Counted from the first letter of the stretch, positions 9,850 through 19,498 are shown. The stretch: 64,000 nucleotides of DNA from Acidobacteriota bacterium (GCA_013289665.1 JABCZN010000008.1:124001-188000); one strand, 5' to 3'. Numbers and translations are program-made. Notes: generated from the letters alone by a model not told the origin.

Positions 9850-11178
9850 TCATTCGCTAACGCAGCGGAATCCGGCGTAGGCGTATTGATAGTGCGGCTG
9901 AAACCAGTTGCGGAAGGAGCGGCGCAGGAAGGAGGGTGCGCTGCGAGCCGAGCCTCCCTTGATTACGTAATGCTTGCCATCGAAGAAATTCGCGGAGTAG
10001 CCCGGATAGAAGGCGAAGGCCTGGAAGCCGGGGAACGGCGCGAAAGGCGTCGCAGTCCACTCCCAGCCGTTGCCGAGCTGGCCGACTACGCCGAATTCAC
10101 TTTTGTTGGATGGGGATGCGTTGACGGGAGCGGGATCCCAGCGGCGGAAATCGAAATTGCCCGGATTGGAGCTGGGGGCATCGGCACCCCAGGGATAAGG
10201 CTGCTCCGTGCCCTGAGGAGTGCCGTAGGCGGCACGATGCCACTGGGCTTCGGTGGGCAAGGATTTTTTGGCCCAGCGCGCGTAGGCGCTGGCCTCGGCA
10301 TGGCTGACGTAGACAGGCCAGTTTGCAGGAAATGGAAGTTCTTCAAACATGCCGCGGAAGGACCGGACGGAACCCGCTTGATTCCAGAATGCCGGGTGGG
10401 AAATGGATTGGCGTTCTTTCCACTGCCAGTCTTCCGAAGGCCAAAATTGCGGATTGCGGTACCCGCCGTCTTCGATGAAGCGAAGAAACTCCGCGTTGGT
10501 GACCATGAATTTGTCGATGCGGAAGCGACGGACGTTGATCGTGAAAGATTCAAATTCGTTGTCCCAACCGAATGGGACGGAGGGACCGCGCGAAAGGCCT
10601 AGAGTCGCCTGCCCGGCGGGTATTTCGAGCATTTCGTTCTCAACCGGGGGAGAGAATAACGGGTCCTGGGATTGTGGATGTTTTCGGGAATAGGGGAGGC
10701 GGTGAAACATGTAGGCGAGAGTTTCCGCGTGCATCATTCGGTGTTCGTAGGCGGCGCGCAAGAGCGTTTCGGGAGAGAAGCCGTCCGCTTTGGCGGCGAG
10801 GGGGAAATAGCCCGCGTCGAGCGCGTCATCGATCAAATTGCGGAGAGTTTGCACATAATTGCGGACTTCGGAAAGAGAGGGCCAATCGCCGGGCTGGTCG
10901 GTGGGCAGACCACCGTCGACAGGGTCGATGCCAAAAGCGAAAAGCTGGTCGAGCGCAGCCGTGCGCGATTCCAGGGAAAACAGGTGGGTGCGATAAAGAT
11001 TCCAGTCGAAGGCCTCAAGATGGCCGATGTAGAAAATAATGCGATGGCGTTCGAGGATGGGCCGTTCATAGAGAGAATCTTCTCGAACAATCTCAAACAG
11101 GCGATCTGAGCTGGCGCGTGCTTGCAAAACGGCGTTGCGGAGTTGATCAATCGCGGTCAGTTTGCTCTGCGTTGCCAT
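9850..11178 (-). CDS. egtB: Ergothioneine biosynthesis protein EgtB (iron-dependent sulfoxide synthase)
   Basis: A 442-residue protein with an N-terminal DinB-like domain and a C-terminal formylglycine-generating-enzyme/sulfatase-modifying domain. The iron ligands are visible: His53 in YIGHLEAFDWN and the HX3HXE motif at His146, His150, Glu152. EgtB joins hercynine to gamma-glutamylcysteine or cysteine with oxygen. The C-terminal part has the typical NGWEWTATPF and GGSARSAPSFLRRSFRNW stretches. No egtA, egtC or egtE is seen in the window, which would fit a cysteine-using EgtB pathway (inference). Confidence 0.93.
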   Translation of the reverse strand: MATQSKLTAIDQLRNAVLQARASSDRLFEIVREDSLYERPILERHRIIFYIGHLEAFDWNLYRTHLFSLESRTAALDQLFAFGIDPVDGGLPTDQPGDWPSLSEVRNYVQTLRNLIDDALDAGYFPLAAKADGFSPETLLRAAYEHRMMHAETLAYMFHRLPYSRKHPQSQDPLFSPPVENEMLEIPAGQATLGLSRGPSVPFGWDNEFESFTINVRRFRIDKFMVTNAEFLRFIEDGGYRNPQFWPSEDWQWKERQSISHPAFWNQAGSVRSFRGMFEELPFPANWPVYVSHAEASAYARWAKKSLPTEAQWHRAAYGTPQGTEQPYPWGADAPSSNPGNFDFRRWDPAPVNASPSNKSEFGVVGQLGNGWEWTATPFAPFPGFQAFAFYPGYSANFFDGKHYVIKGGSARSAPSFLRRSFRNWFQPHYQYAYAGFRCVSE

Positions 11179-11181
11179 GGT

Positions 11182-11286
11182 TCATGCCTCGGTCAAGGTC
11201 GGGATTCTCTCACCCAGAATCAGATGCGCGAGAACGCACTTTTGGCAGATAGTATTGCACTGAAATTGTGCTTGTGCTGCAGGCAT
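11182..11286 (-). CDS. Possible 34-residue cysteine-motif protein upstream of egtB
   Basis: A short frame with an ATG at 11286, preceded by GGGAGA at a suitable distance, ends 3 bp before the egtB start. It encodes MPAAQAQFQ, then CNTICQKC, then a short hydrophobic tail. The CX3CX2C cluster and the tight spacing to egtB are the only arguments for it. It could equally be a leader peptide or chance. I do not recognise a family. Confidence 0.35.
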   Translation of the reverse strand: MPAAQAQFQCNTICQKCVLAHLILGERIPTLTEA

Positions 11287-11414
11287 GGAGTCTCCCGGTG
11301 AGGGCGGGGAGGGATTGGAGAAAGAGACAATAGCATCGCTGGGAGACAATAACAAGAAAAGTCTGGGAATTCCAAGAGAAGCGGATGCCGTAGGCCGGCA
11401 CGGCAAATGGCGAA

Positions 11415-12776
11415 TCAGGATTCGGCCGGGACTGGATCTGCTGTGACAAGCGCGGCGCGTTGCGGCTTTGCGAACAGCGCAGCCACCAGGCCACAAGCGG
11501 CCGCGAACGACAGCCACAGGCCAGGAATCGCGCGATTGCCGGAGATGTGAATCAGGTAGGTGCTGAGCGCGGGCGTGAATCCGCCGAAGACGGCTGTCGC
11601 CAGGCTGTAGGCCAGGGCGAAGCCGGAGGTTCGCACTTCGACAGGCATGATTTCTGTGAGGAATACGACCATCGCCCCGTTGTAGCTGCCATAGATGAAA
11701 GAAAGCCAGAGTTCGACGGTGAGCAAACGGGCGAAAGAGGGATCGCGAACGAGCCAGAGCATGCCCGGATAAGCGGTGAAGAGCATCAACAGCGTGCAGC
11801 CGAACAGGAGAGGACGGCGGCCGATTCTGTCGGAGAGCGCGCCCATGATGGGAAGCCAGAAGAGGTTGGAGGCGCCGACACAAAGCGTGACGATGAGGCT
11901 ATCGGCGCTGGAAAGATGCAGAACGGAACTGCCGAAGGTGGGCGTGTAGGCGGTGATCATGTAGAACGAAACGGTGGTCATGGTCACCATCAGCGTGCCG
12001 ATGAGGACGATGGGCCAATTGTTTGCCAAGGAGCGGAGAATCTCCGAAGTGCCCGGGTGGTGCTTGCGAGCCACGAATTCATCCGTTTCCTGGAGAGATT
12101 TTCGCAGCCGGAAGAGGAACGGAACGATGACGCAGCCGAGAAGGAGAGGAACGCGCCAGCCCCACTGCTCCATTTTCTCGGGGGGAAGAATGGAGTTGAG
12201 GATGACGCCTACGGAAGCGGCGAACATGACGGCGATTTGCTGGCTGCCGGACTGCCAGCTCACATAGAATCCTTTGTGGCCGGGAGTGGCGATTTCGGAA
12301 AGGTAGACGGAGACGCCGCCAAGTTCCATGCCAGCGGAAAAACCCTGCAGCAGGCGGCCAACGACGACGAGCAGTGGTGCGAGCAGGCCGATAGTAGCGT
12401 AGCCGGGCATGAAGGCGATGGAGAAGATGCCGACAGACATCAGGCTCAGAGTGAGCAGCAGGCCGGAACGTCGGCCGTGGCGATCGGTGTAGGCGCCGAG
12501 GACGAGGGCGCCCAGCGGACGCATGAGAAAGCCTGCGCCAAAGGTCATGAGGGAAAGCATGAGGGAGCCGAAGGCGCTGTTGCTGGGGAAGAAGGCTTTC
12601 CCGATGGTGGCGGCGTAATAGCCGAACACCATGAAGTCGTACATCTCCAGGAAATTTCCGCTGGAGACGCGGACAACGGACCAGATTTTGGCTTTACGTT
12701 CCGCGGAAGTGATCATTTGGGCCTGTTGGAAGCGATCGTTCACGTTTGAGTCTCGGCGCCTGAAAAGGATGCTCAC
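11415..12776 (-). CDS. MFS transporter, metabolite:H+ symporter (MHS) type
   Basis: A 453-residue, 12-helix transporter. The N-terminal segment VRVSSGNFLEMYDFMVFGYYAATIGKAFFP and the cytoplasmic loop GAYTDRHGRRSGL are typical of the MHS subfamily (citrate, proline/betaine, shikimate, ketoglutarate carriers). The best guess is proton-coupled uptake of an organic acid or betaine-like solute. It lies upstream of egtB on the same strand (236 bp, with a possible 34-aa ORF between), so a link with ergothioneine precursors or products is possible but unproven. Confidence 0.85.
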   Translation of the reverse strand: MSILFRRRDSNVNDRFQQAQMITSAERKAKIWSVVRVSSGNFLEMYDFMVFGYYAATIGKAFFPSNSAFGSLMLSLMTFGAGFLMRPLGALVLGAYTDRHGRRSGLLLTLSLMSVGIFSIAFMPGYATIGLLAPLLVVVGRLLQGFSAGMELGGVSVYLSEIATPGHKGFYVSWQSGSQQIAVMFAASVGVILNSILPPEKMEQWGWRVPLLLGCVIVPFLFRLRKSLQETDEFVARKHHPGTSEILRSLANNWPIVLIGTLMVTMTTVSFYMITAYTPTFGSSVLHLSSADSLIVTLCVGASNLFWLPIMGALSDRIGRRPLLFGCTLLMLFTAYPGMLWLVRDPSFARLLTVELWLSFIYGSYNGAMVVFLTEIMPVEVRTSGFALAYSLATAVFGGFTPALSTYLIHISGNRAIPGLWLSFAAACGLVAALFAKPQRAALVTADPVPAES

Positions 12777-12840
12777 AGAAAAAGAATGCCGGTCGACGCA
12801 GATTCCCGTTGCGCCCCTTTGATGGAAGTGGAGATCTGGG

Positions 12841-12877
12841 CGGACGAGACTGGCTCATAATGAGCCAGTCTCGTCCG
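12841..12877 (-). terminator. 17-bp perfect hairpin after the Oar-like receptor gene
   Basis: An inverted repeat with 17 perfectly paired bases per arm and a TAA loop lies 16 bp beyond the stop of the minus-strand receptor gene. It begins CGGACGAGAC and ends GTCTCGTCCG. No U-tract follows on either strand, so it may act as an mRNA 3' stabiliser or a factor-assisted terminator. Confidence 0.6.
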
Positions 12878-12893
12878 AAGCGGAATTTCGGAA

Positions 12894-15800
12894 TCACCAG
12901 ACCAGTTTGAGACCGAACTGGATCTGGCGGGAAGTTGTGGATGTCTGGTTCAAGGCAGTCGAGAGCGGGCTTCCGTTAAAGTCGAACGCGGAGTTGTTTT
13001 GACCAAAGGTGTTCAGGAAGCCCGGAGACAGGAAGTTGGTATGGTTGAGCACGTTGAAGAACTCCGCCCGGAACTGGACATTGAAGGTCTCGGAGATCAT
13101 GGTGACGGGGAAGTTTTTGAACACGGAGAAGTCAACCGTGGTTAGCCCGGGGCCGTAGAATTTGTTGCGGCCGGAATTACCAAGGACGTTGGAACAATAC
13201 TGCTGGCCAGCAGGTGCCGCGACAGGGGCATTTGGATAGGAGAGCGGGGCGCACCCAAACGGATTTGCGGCTGTGGCTAAAGGAAGCGAGGCCGGCGCAG
13301 TCGGGGGCGTGAAGCATGCGGTGTTCAGATAGTTGACGCCTCCCTGGATCGCCTTGCAACCGGGGAGGAGAGTCGCATAATTCATAGAGAAGTCACCGTT
13401 GAAACCGGTGCCCAGCGGATCGTTGCCGTCTCCCACGGTTACTGTGAATGGTGCGCCGGTGGAGGCAGTGATAATGGTGCCGATCTGCCAGCCCCCCGCG
13501 ACATATCCTTCCCAACCCGTTTTTGGTCCGGGAACATCCCAAATGACGGTGCCGGTGAACGTCTGGCGGATATCGAAGTCGCAAGCCCCGACTCTTTCGC
13601 TCTTTAGGAGGAGGAGCGGGACGGCGATCGAATTGAGATAAGTGTCGCCGGTGACGGGAGCCGAACTGGTGTCACGGCACTTTCCGAAGGTGTAAGAAGC
13701 CTGGCCCTGGACGCCGTGAGACGAGGCCTTTTTGAGTTGAGTCTGGAAGGCGCTGTAGGAGGCCGCACCGTCAAACAGAACCGGGCGAATCCCCGCGCCG
13801 CCGCCCCAGTTGGAATCGATCCGGGTTCCAGTCTGGTTGTTCGAGCAGTTATTCTTTGCCGTATACGCGGGCGTAACCAGCGAAGGGTTGCAAGGGAACA
13901 CAAAACCAACGCCGCTCAGAAAACTGGGCTGGACGAGGTTGACATCGTCGGCGGCCACCGAGAGATGGACGGAGCGTGAACCTACGTAACCGACGAGCGC
14001 CGTCCAGCCATTGGCGATTTCGTGCTGAATATTGAGGTTCCAGTTCAATACGTCGGCGCGGTGCGGATCGGGATCAATCATGCGATTACGAATACTCTGG
14101 CGGTTGAAATTCAAATTTGGGTCGACGGCGCCAGTGCCCAGAGTGGCCCCCGGGTCGGCGCCAATAATCTGAAATGGCGCAGTCGCGGCAGTATTGAGGC
14201 CGAATTCGTATGGAAGAGGCAGCACATCGAAAATGCCGAATCCGGCTCGAACGGCAGTCTTCCCATCTTTGCGCGGATCCCAGGAAAGACCAATGCGAGG
14301 TTCGAAGTTCTTGGTGGTGGGATTATTGGAAATGGGGCTGCTGGTGCCGACGGGACCGCAAGCGGTTGTGCCGGGCGTGCAATTGACGAGCGTCTGGATT
14401 TCCTGGAAACCCGCTGTCGCGACTGTGTAACCGTTCACCGTGTAGCCGGGAACGGTGTGAGAGTCGGTTGGCCGAGTGGTCGCTTCGTATCGCAGGCCGA
14501 TATTGAAAGTCAAATTCGGACGGAAGCGCCAATCGTCCTGAATGTAGCCCGCAAAAAGGCTTTCGCGGAGACCAACTTCAAATGAGCCGCCAGGAGCCAG
14601 GGCATTCAACTGGTGCGGGGCGTTGGTCAGAAAGGCCGCCAGCGAATAACTGTTCATGCGGCCGTTGGGGCTTAGTTGCTCGAGAATGTTGTACTGCATG
14701 CGCTCGAACGCAAACCCAAACTTGATGGCGTGCTTTCCACGAGTGTAAAAAGCATCGTCGTAGAGTTGGATGGAGTTCCAGGCATGCTGGAACTTGTTGA
14801 ACCCGCCAAGACCGAAAGCAATGGTGATGCCGGAGATTGGGATCTCCGGGGGCCCAATGGCCCCGGGAGCAATTGCGAGAGCGGTATCTTTGGAAACGGC
14901 GTCGCCTGAAACCGGAGTATTAATGTTTCCGATCACGCGGCTGAATCCAGCGCGGATGGTGTTTGCGAGAGCGGGACTGAAGATATGGGTGTCTTCGGCG
15001 GTGACCAATTGCCGACGGGAGAAAACCTGGTGAACGGTATTGCCCAGAGGATCTGTCTGGCTTTGCGGACCGGAGTCAAAGAAATAACTGCCGGAGAGAT
15101 TGTCTTTGTCGGTGAGCCTGTGGTCGACTCTGGTGATGAAATAGTTCTCGCTTGCGTGATTGGGCGTCGTCGAGTTAATGCTGACGGTGTCGGTGAAGGT
15201 TGCGCTCTGGCATGCGGCGGGGCAAGGCCAAAGGGCAAGGTAGGGGGTTACCTGGGGGCTGACGGTGACAGGAGTAAGAGTGGCACAGGGGTTGTTGCCC
15301 AAGGGGGTGCATAGCTCTCCGGTGCGCGCCTCTTGTGACGGAACATTAATGGTTCCGGAAGAAGACGAGCTTTGGCGGATGCCCTCGTAGTTGGCGAAGA
15401 CGAAAGTTCTGTTCTTGATGATTGCTGTGCCGCCAGAAGCGCCGAATTGGATGCGGCGGAAGGGAGCAATCTTCGGGCCATCGAAGAAGTTGCGGGCGTC
15501 GAAGACGCTATCGCGATCGAAAAAGTAGCCGGTGCCGTGGAACTGGTCGCTGCCGGATTTGGTAATGGCGTTGATGACAGCGCCGGAGGTCCGGCCGTAC
15601 TCCGCGGTGTAATTGCTGGTGAGAACGGAAAATTCCTGAACGCCGTCCACGCCAAGATTTACGCCCGTGGCACCGCCGGGGGCGGAGTTGGAATAGTCGT
15701 TGATGCTGATGGCGTTGACGCGATAGCTGTTTTCGTTTGCGCGGTGGCCGCCGTTGCTGAGCTGGTTTCCGAATCCGCGATTGCCTTTATTGGCGCTGAA

Positions 15801-16346
15801 GGAGGTGGTGGCCTGGTTCGGGATACTGACGACACCGGGTTCGAGAGTGGCGAGGGAGGTCCAGTCGCGGCCGTTCAAGGGGAGTTGGCGGACGGTTCTG
15901 GAGTCCACCGTTGCGCTGATCGTTGAAGAAGTGGTTTGTACATCAGGAGGGGTGGCATTGACCTCGACGGTCTGATTCAGTTGGCCGACCTTGAGAGTTA
16001 AGTTGAGGGCTTGCTGGGCACCAACCGTCAGCGTGATCTCTTTTTGGAGGAGAGTCTGGAAGCCCTTGGCGGTGACACGAACTTCGTACGTGCCGGGAAT
16101 TAGATTCGGCGCGGAGTAGAACCCGTCCGCGTTGGTTGTGAGTTCGCGGGCGACACCCGTGCCCAAATTTTTTACCGTGACATTGGCGTCGGGAACTGGG
16201 CCACCCTGTTCATCGGTGATCAGGCCGGAGAGCGTCGCGCCGGAGACTTGGGCGCGGGTTGGAGTTGCACAGAAAAGAGCTAAGGCGAGAGCGAGTGACA
16301 GACAAATCCACTTGGCAAAAGAAGAACTGCTACCGCTATTGAACAT
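12894..16346 (-). CDS. Oar-like TonB-dependent receptor with carboxypeptidase-regulatory N-terminal domain
   Basis: A 1150-residue outer-membrane protein. The frame is open back to 16991, but the leader before 16352 looks non-coding. The ATG at 16346 has AGGGGG about 6 bp upstream; the ATG at 16352 is an alternative. A signal peptide ends at TRAQ. An Ig-like carboxypeptidase-regulatory domain follows (LSGLITDEQGGPVPDANVTV), then a plug-like region (RQLPLNGRDWTSLATLEPGVV) and a long beta-barrel ending in aromatic LVW. Proteins of this class are abundant in Acidobacteriota and probably import large substrates; the ligand is unknown. It is divergent from a wHTH/TPR regulator gene that may control it. 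Confidence 0.88.
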   Translation of the reverse strand: MFNSGSSSSFAKWICLSLALALALFCATPTRAQVSGATLSGLITDEQGGPVPDANVTVKNLGTGVARELTTNADGFYSAPNLIPGTYEVRVTAKGFQTLLQKEITLTVGAQQALNLTLKVGQLNQTVEVNATPPDVQTTSSTISATVDSRTVRQLPLNGRDWTSLATLEPGVVSIPNQATTSFSANKGNRGFGNQLSNGGHRANENSYRVNAISINDYSNSAPGGATGVNLGVDGVQEFSVLTSNYTAEYGRTSGAVINAITKSGSDQFHGTGYFFDRDSVFDARNFFDGPKIAPFRRIQFGASGGTAIIKNRTFVFANYEGIRQSSSSSGTINVPSQEARTGELCTPLGNNPCATLTPVTVSPQVTPYLALWPCPAACQSATFTDTVSINSTTPNHASENYFITRVDHRLTDKDNLSGSYFFDSGPQSQTDPLGNTVHQVFSRRQLVTAEDTHIFSPALANTIRAGFSRVIGNINTPVSGDAVSKDTALAIAPGAIGPPEIPISGITIAFGLGGFNKFQHAWNSIQLYDDAFYTRGKHAIKFGFAFERMQYNILEQLSPNGRMNSYSLAAFLTNAPHQLNALAPGGSFEVGLRESLFAGYIQDDWRFRPNLTFNIGLRYEATTRPTDSHTVPGYTVNGYTVATAGFQEIQTLVNCTPGTTACGPVGTSSPISNNPTTKNFEPRIGLSWDPRKDGKTAVRAGFGIFDVLPLPYEFGLNTAATAPFQIIGADPGATLGTGAVDPNLNFNRQSIRNRMIDPDPHRADVLNWNLNIQHEIANGWTALVGYVGSRSVHLSVAADDVNLVQPSFLSGVGFVFPCNPSLVTPAYTAKNNCSNNQTGTRIDSNWGGGAGIRPVLFDGAASYSAFQTQLKKASSHGVQGQASYTFGKCRDTSSAPVTGDTYLNSIAVPLLLLKSERVGACDFDIRQTFTGTVIWDVPGPKTGWEGYVAGGWQIGTIITASTGAPFTVTVGDGNDPLGTGFNGDFSMNYATLLPGCKAIQGGVNYLNTACFTPPTAPASLPLATAANPFGCAPLSYPNAPVAAPAGQQYCSNVLGNSGRNKFYGPGLTTVDFSVFKNFPVTMISETFNVQFRAEFFNVLNHTNFLSPGFLNTFGQNNSAFDFNGSPLSTALNQTSTTSRQIQFGLKLVW

Positions 16347-16625
16347 TGTCATCCCCCTGGCGCGCTTCCCCTGTGCCTCGACCCCGCCGCCGTGAACTGA
16401 GCGCTTGCGCGCAAAGCGCCTCGTGTTCAACAAAGCGGCCGAATGGTGTTCCGCGAAATGTGAGGGGAATCGCAAACGAGTGCAATACACGATGCATCCA
16501 ATCGAAAACCTTTCTGCATCCTCGTCTTGCTGTCTGAAAAGGCGGGAGTTAGCTGGTGATATGGAAAGTAGACTTTGACCCATCCGAAGACGGGGGCTAT
16601 ACTTTTCAGCATTCCCGGAACCACC

Positions 16626-18599
16626 ATGGAACAAAATCACCACTCTCCGAGGAACGTGCGCTTCGGCGTGTTTGACGCCGATATGGAGGCGGGAGAACTG
16701 CGCAAGCACGGCTTGCGATTGAAACTTTCCGAACAACCTTTTCAGATTCTGGCGATGCTGGTGGCGAGGCCGGGGGAAGTGGTCTCGCGCGAAGTGCTGC
16801 GTGAGCGGCTGTGGCCAAGCGATACGTTTGTGGATTTTGACCATGGGTTGAACAACGCGGTGATGAGGCTGCGCGAAGTTCTGGGGGATTCCTCCGACCA
16901 CCCGCGATTCATCGAGACGCTGCCACGGCGGGGGTATCGGTTCATTGCGCCGGTCGAGATGAAGAACGCGGCATCGGAAGATCCGGGGCAAGAAGCCGCT
17001 GGGGTTGAAACGACGGTTGGAGTTCCCGGTGTGTCGGGGAAAAGCGCTTCGGGGAATTCAGAGGCTTTGCTGAAGGTTGCCCCGGGGCCAAATAGCCGGC
17101 GGTTTTCTCTTCCGCGGATTGCAATGCTGGCTGCGGCGGTGTTGGCGGGAAGCGCGCTCGTCTCCGGGATCACGGTGCATTATGTCAACGCCAGCAAGGG
17201 AAAGGCGAACCGGAGCAGTTCGCTGGTGGTGCTGCCGCTGGAAAATCTCTCGGGAGATAAGGAGCAGGATTATTTTGCCGACGGGATGACGGACGACTTG
17301 ATCGCGAACCTGGCGAAAATTCATTCGTTGCGCGTGATATCGAGATCCACGGCGATGGCCTATAAAGGAACCCACAAACCGCTTCCGCAGATTGCGACGG
17401 AGTTGAATGTGGATGCGGTTGTGGAAGGAACCGTGATGCGCGTGGGGAACCGCGTACGGATCACGGCGGAACTGGTGCAGGTTTCTACAGACCAGCATCT
17501 GTGGGCGGATACCTATGAGAGCCCGATCGGCGATGTGCTGACGCTCCAAAATCGAGTTTCGTCGGCAATCGTGGATCAGATCCGGATTAATCTCACCAAA
17601 GAAGACAAAGAGCGATTGGCGCAGAAGCCGTCGGTGAGTCCAGAGGCTTATGAAGATTATTTAAAAGGACGGTATTACTGGAACAAACGGTCGGGCGAGG
17701 GATTCGAAAAGGCGATTGGGTATTTTGAGGAGGCGACACGGAAAGATCCTCAATATGCGCTGGCGTATGCCGGGTTGGCCGATTGTTACGGGATAATCGG
17801 CGCCACGATTTACGGGAGATTGCCTGCGTCGGACGCGGCGCCGAAGGCAAAGTCCGCGGCGATTCGAGCGTTAGAGATTGATCCTTCCCTTGCGGAAGCG
17901 GAAACATCGCTGGCCACGGCAAAATTCAATTATGACTGGGACTGGGGTGGCGCAGCAGCGGGATTCAAAAAGGCAATGCAGCTGGACCCCAGCTACGCCA
18001 CAGCGTACCAGCGCTACTCGCTGTATTTGAGCGCAATGGGAAAATTTGACGACAGCTTTGAGCAGATCAAGAAGGCACGGGAACTGGAACCTCTCTCCAT
18101 CAGTATCAACACGAGTGTTGGCTGGCGGCTGTATCTGGCCAGGGAGTATGACCGCTCAATCGCGCAACTTCGGGACACTTTGGAGATGGATCCCGCCTCC
18201 GAGTGGGCGCACCTGAATCTGGGCCAGGCATACGAGCAAAAGGGACAATTCAACCTGGCAATCGAAGAATTGCAAAAGGCTTTCGAAATATCACATTCCA
18301 GTCCGTTGACGATATCGGCGCTGGCGCATGCGCAGGCGCTTTCCGGAAATCATTCCGGGGCAAACAAACTGCTGACGCAGCTGGAGGCGCTTTCCAAGAG
18401 GCAATATGTCTCGCCTTACTACGTCGCCATCGTGTATTTAGGCTTGGGAAAGAACGACATGGCGATGAACTGGCTGGAGAAGGCCTACACCGACCGGTCG
18501 AACGGACTGGTGTTTCTGAAGGTTGAACCGGAGCTCGATCCACTGCGAACCAATCCCCGCTTTGTCACCTTGCAGAACCGGCTCAACTTTCCGAATTGA
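16626..18599 (+). CDS. CadC-like membrane transcriptional regulator: winged helix, TolB-like domain and TPR repeats
   Basis: A 657-residue protein, taken from the ATG at 16626 because the extra 17 residues from the TTG at 16575 are not typical. Residues 10-108 are an OmpR-type winged helix (SEQPFQILAMLVARPGEVVSR, then LPRRGYRFIAPV). A single membrane helix lies near 160-180. A periplasmic region starting SLVVLPLENLSGDKEQDYFADGM is followed by TPR repeats. Such proteins regulate genes from the membrane in response to signals. The adjacent divergent receptor gene, separated by 279 bp, is the obvious candidate target. Confidence 0.88.
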   Translation: MEQNHHSPRNVRFGVFDADMEAGELRKHGLRLKLSEQPFQILAMLVARPGEVVSREVLRERLWPSDTFVDFDHGLNNAVMRLREVLGDSSDHPRFIETLPRRGYRFIAPVEMKNAASEDPGQEAAGVETTVGVPGVSGKSASGNSEALLKVAPGPNSRRFSLPRIAMLAAAVLAGSALVSGITVHYVNASKGKANRSSSLVVLPLENLSGDKEQDYFADGMTDDLIANLAKIHSLRVISRSTAMAYKGTHKPLPQIATELNVDAVVEGTVMRVGNRVRITAELVQVSTDQHLWADTYESPIGDVLTLQNRVSSAIVDQIRINLTKEDKERLAQKPSVSPEAYEDYLKGRYYWNKRSGEGFEKAIGYFEEATRKDPQYALAYAGLADCYGIIGATIYGRLPASDAAPKAKSAAIRALEIDPSLAEAETSLATAKFNYDWDWGGAAAGFKKAMQLDPSYATAYQRYSLYLSAMGKFDDSFEQIKKARELEPLSISINTSVGWRLYLAREYDRSIAQLRDTLEMDPASEWAHLNLGQAYEQKGQFNLAIEELQKAFEISHSSPLTISALAHAQALSGNHSGANKLLTQLEALSKRQYVSPYYVAIVYLGLGKNDMAMNWLEKAYTDRSNGLVFLKVEPELDPLRTNPRFVTLQNRLNFPN

Positions 18600-18659
18600 T
18601 CCGGGATATATCCCCCCGATATTTTTCACCTGAAAATCAGCGCTGCTGCATTTCGCGAG

Positions 18660-18929
18660 TTACCGGAATAAATTGGTCTTCGCGAGGTCCACGATTCCGG
18701 GACCGCAACTTCCGGCGCAAACGGCCAGGCACCCCGTCAGATGAGCTTCCGCGCCGGCCGCAAACGCCGCCGTTTCTTCATGGCGAACATGAATCCATTC
18801 GATCTGCTTCGTTGCGCGGATGGAATCGGTGATGCCATTCAGCGAATCGCCGGACACGCCATAGATTTGCCGGACACCGGCTTTCGCAAGAACGTCGACG
18901 AGCAGGTCCGCTACTTTTTTCTGTGCCAT
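18660..18929 (-). pseudogene. Truncated pyruvate oxidase/ThDP enzyme, N-terminal remnant
   Basis: Eighty-nine residues match the N-terminus of PoxB-type thiamine-diphosphate enzymes: AGVRQIYGVSGDSLNGITDSIR, the glutamate-containing HVRHEETAAFAAGAEA and CAVCAGSCGPG-like end. After SCGPG the frame changes to an unrelated 11-residue tail and stops, whereas the full enzyme has about 580 residues. A GAGAGG sequence precedes its ATG, so a short protein could still be made, but the FAD, PYR-domain core and cofactor domains are gone. It lies 32 bp after the FUSC gene. Confidence 0.75.
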
Positions 18930-18961
18930 TTCCGAATCCTCTCAAGTGAGCTATAGGGAAG

Positions 18962-19498
18962 TCATTTATTCGCCGGGGTGAGGTCTTCTTGTTCCGGCCA
19001 CACCGTCGCCAAAAGCAGAGCCACGGCGATTCCGATGGACACCTCGGCAAAGCGATGGAGTGCGATTATCCAGGCGGGCGCCGCCCTCGGTACCAGCAGG
19101 ACGATCGCCAGCGTCACCCCGCTGAAGCGATAGGCGCTGCGATCCAAGTGCGCCAGGGCGCAAAGTAGACCCAGCAGGAAGACGCTGATGCCGAAAACAA
19201 AGAGGCGAGGACTGAAATAAGTGGCCACCACGGCGGATACAGCCGCGCCGAGGGCGGTGCCTGCAAAACGCTGGCGAGAAACGGTGAGCGCTGCGCCCAA
19301 CGAAGACTGAGCGATCACCAGGGTCGTCACTGGCGCCCAATATGCTTCAGGCAAACGGACGAGCCACGCCACCGATAAAGAGACAACTGCCGCCACGGCC
19401 GTCCGCGCGGAGTGTACGACAATTGGCCAGGATTTCCAGTGGAGGCGAATACTCGCCAGCGGGGTGAAATCGCCCTTTGGCACCAGACTCTCCTTCAT
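18962..19498 (-). CDS. FUSC family inner-membrane protein (short)
   Basis: A 178-residue protein with about five hydrophobic helices and the FUSC/aromatic-acid-exporter pattern: RTAVAAVVSLSVAWLVRLPEAYWAPVTTLVI and SRQRFAGTALGAAVSAVVA. Only one membrane module is present, half or less of the size of full FUSC pumps, so it may work as an oligomer. It sits directly upstream of the poxB remnant. Confidence 0.75.
   Translation of the reverse strand: MKESLVPKGDFTPLASIRLHWKSWPIVVHSARTAVAAVVSLSVAWLVRLPEAYWAPVTTLVIAQSSLGAALTVSRQRFAGTALGAAVSAVVATYFSPRLFVFGISVFLLGLLCALAHLDRSAYRFSGVTLAIVLLVPRAAPAWIIALHRFAEVSIGIAVALLLATVWPEQEDLTPANK

Noticed and set aside
11460..12749. 429-codon plus-strand frame antisense to the MFS gene
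   Set aside because: Gly/Glu/Asp/Ala-rich translation with no domain, exactly antisense to a clear transporter.
16353..16991. 213-codon N-terminal extension of the first Oar-like receptor
   Set aside because: It overlaps the wHTH regulator gene on the other strand and lacks a signal peptide; the real signal begins at 16346/16352.
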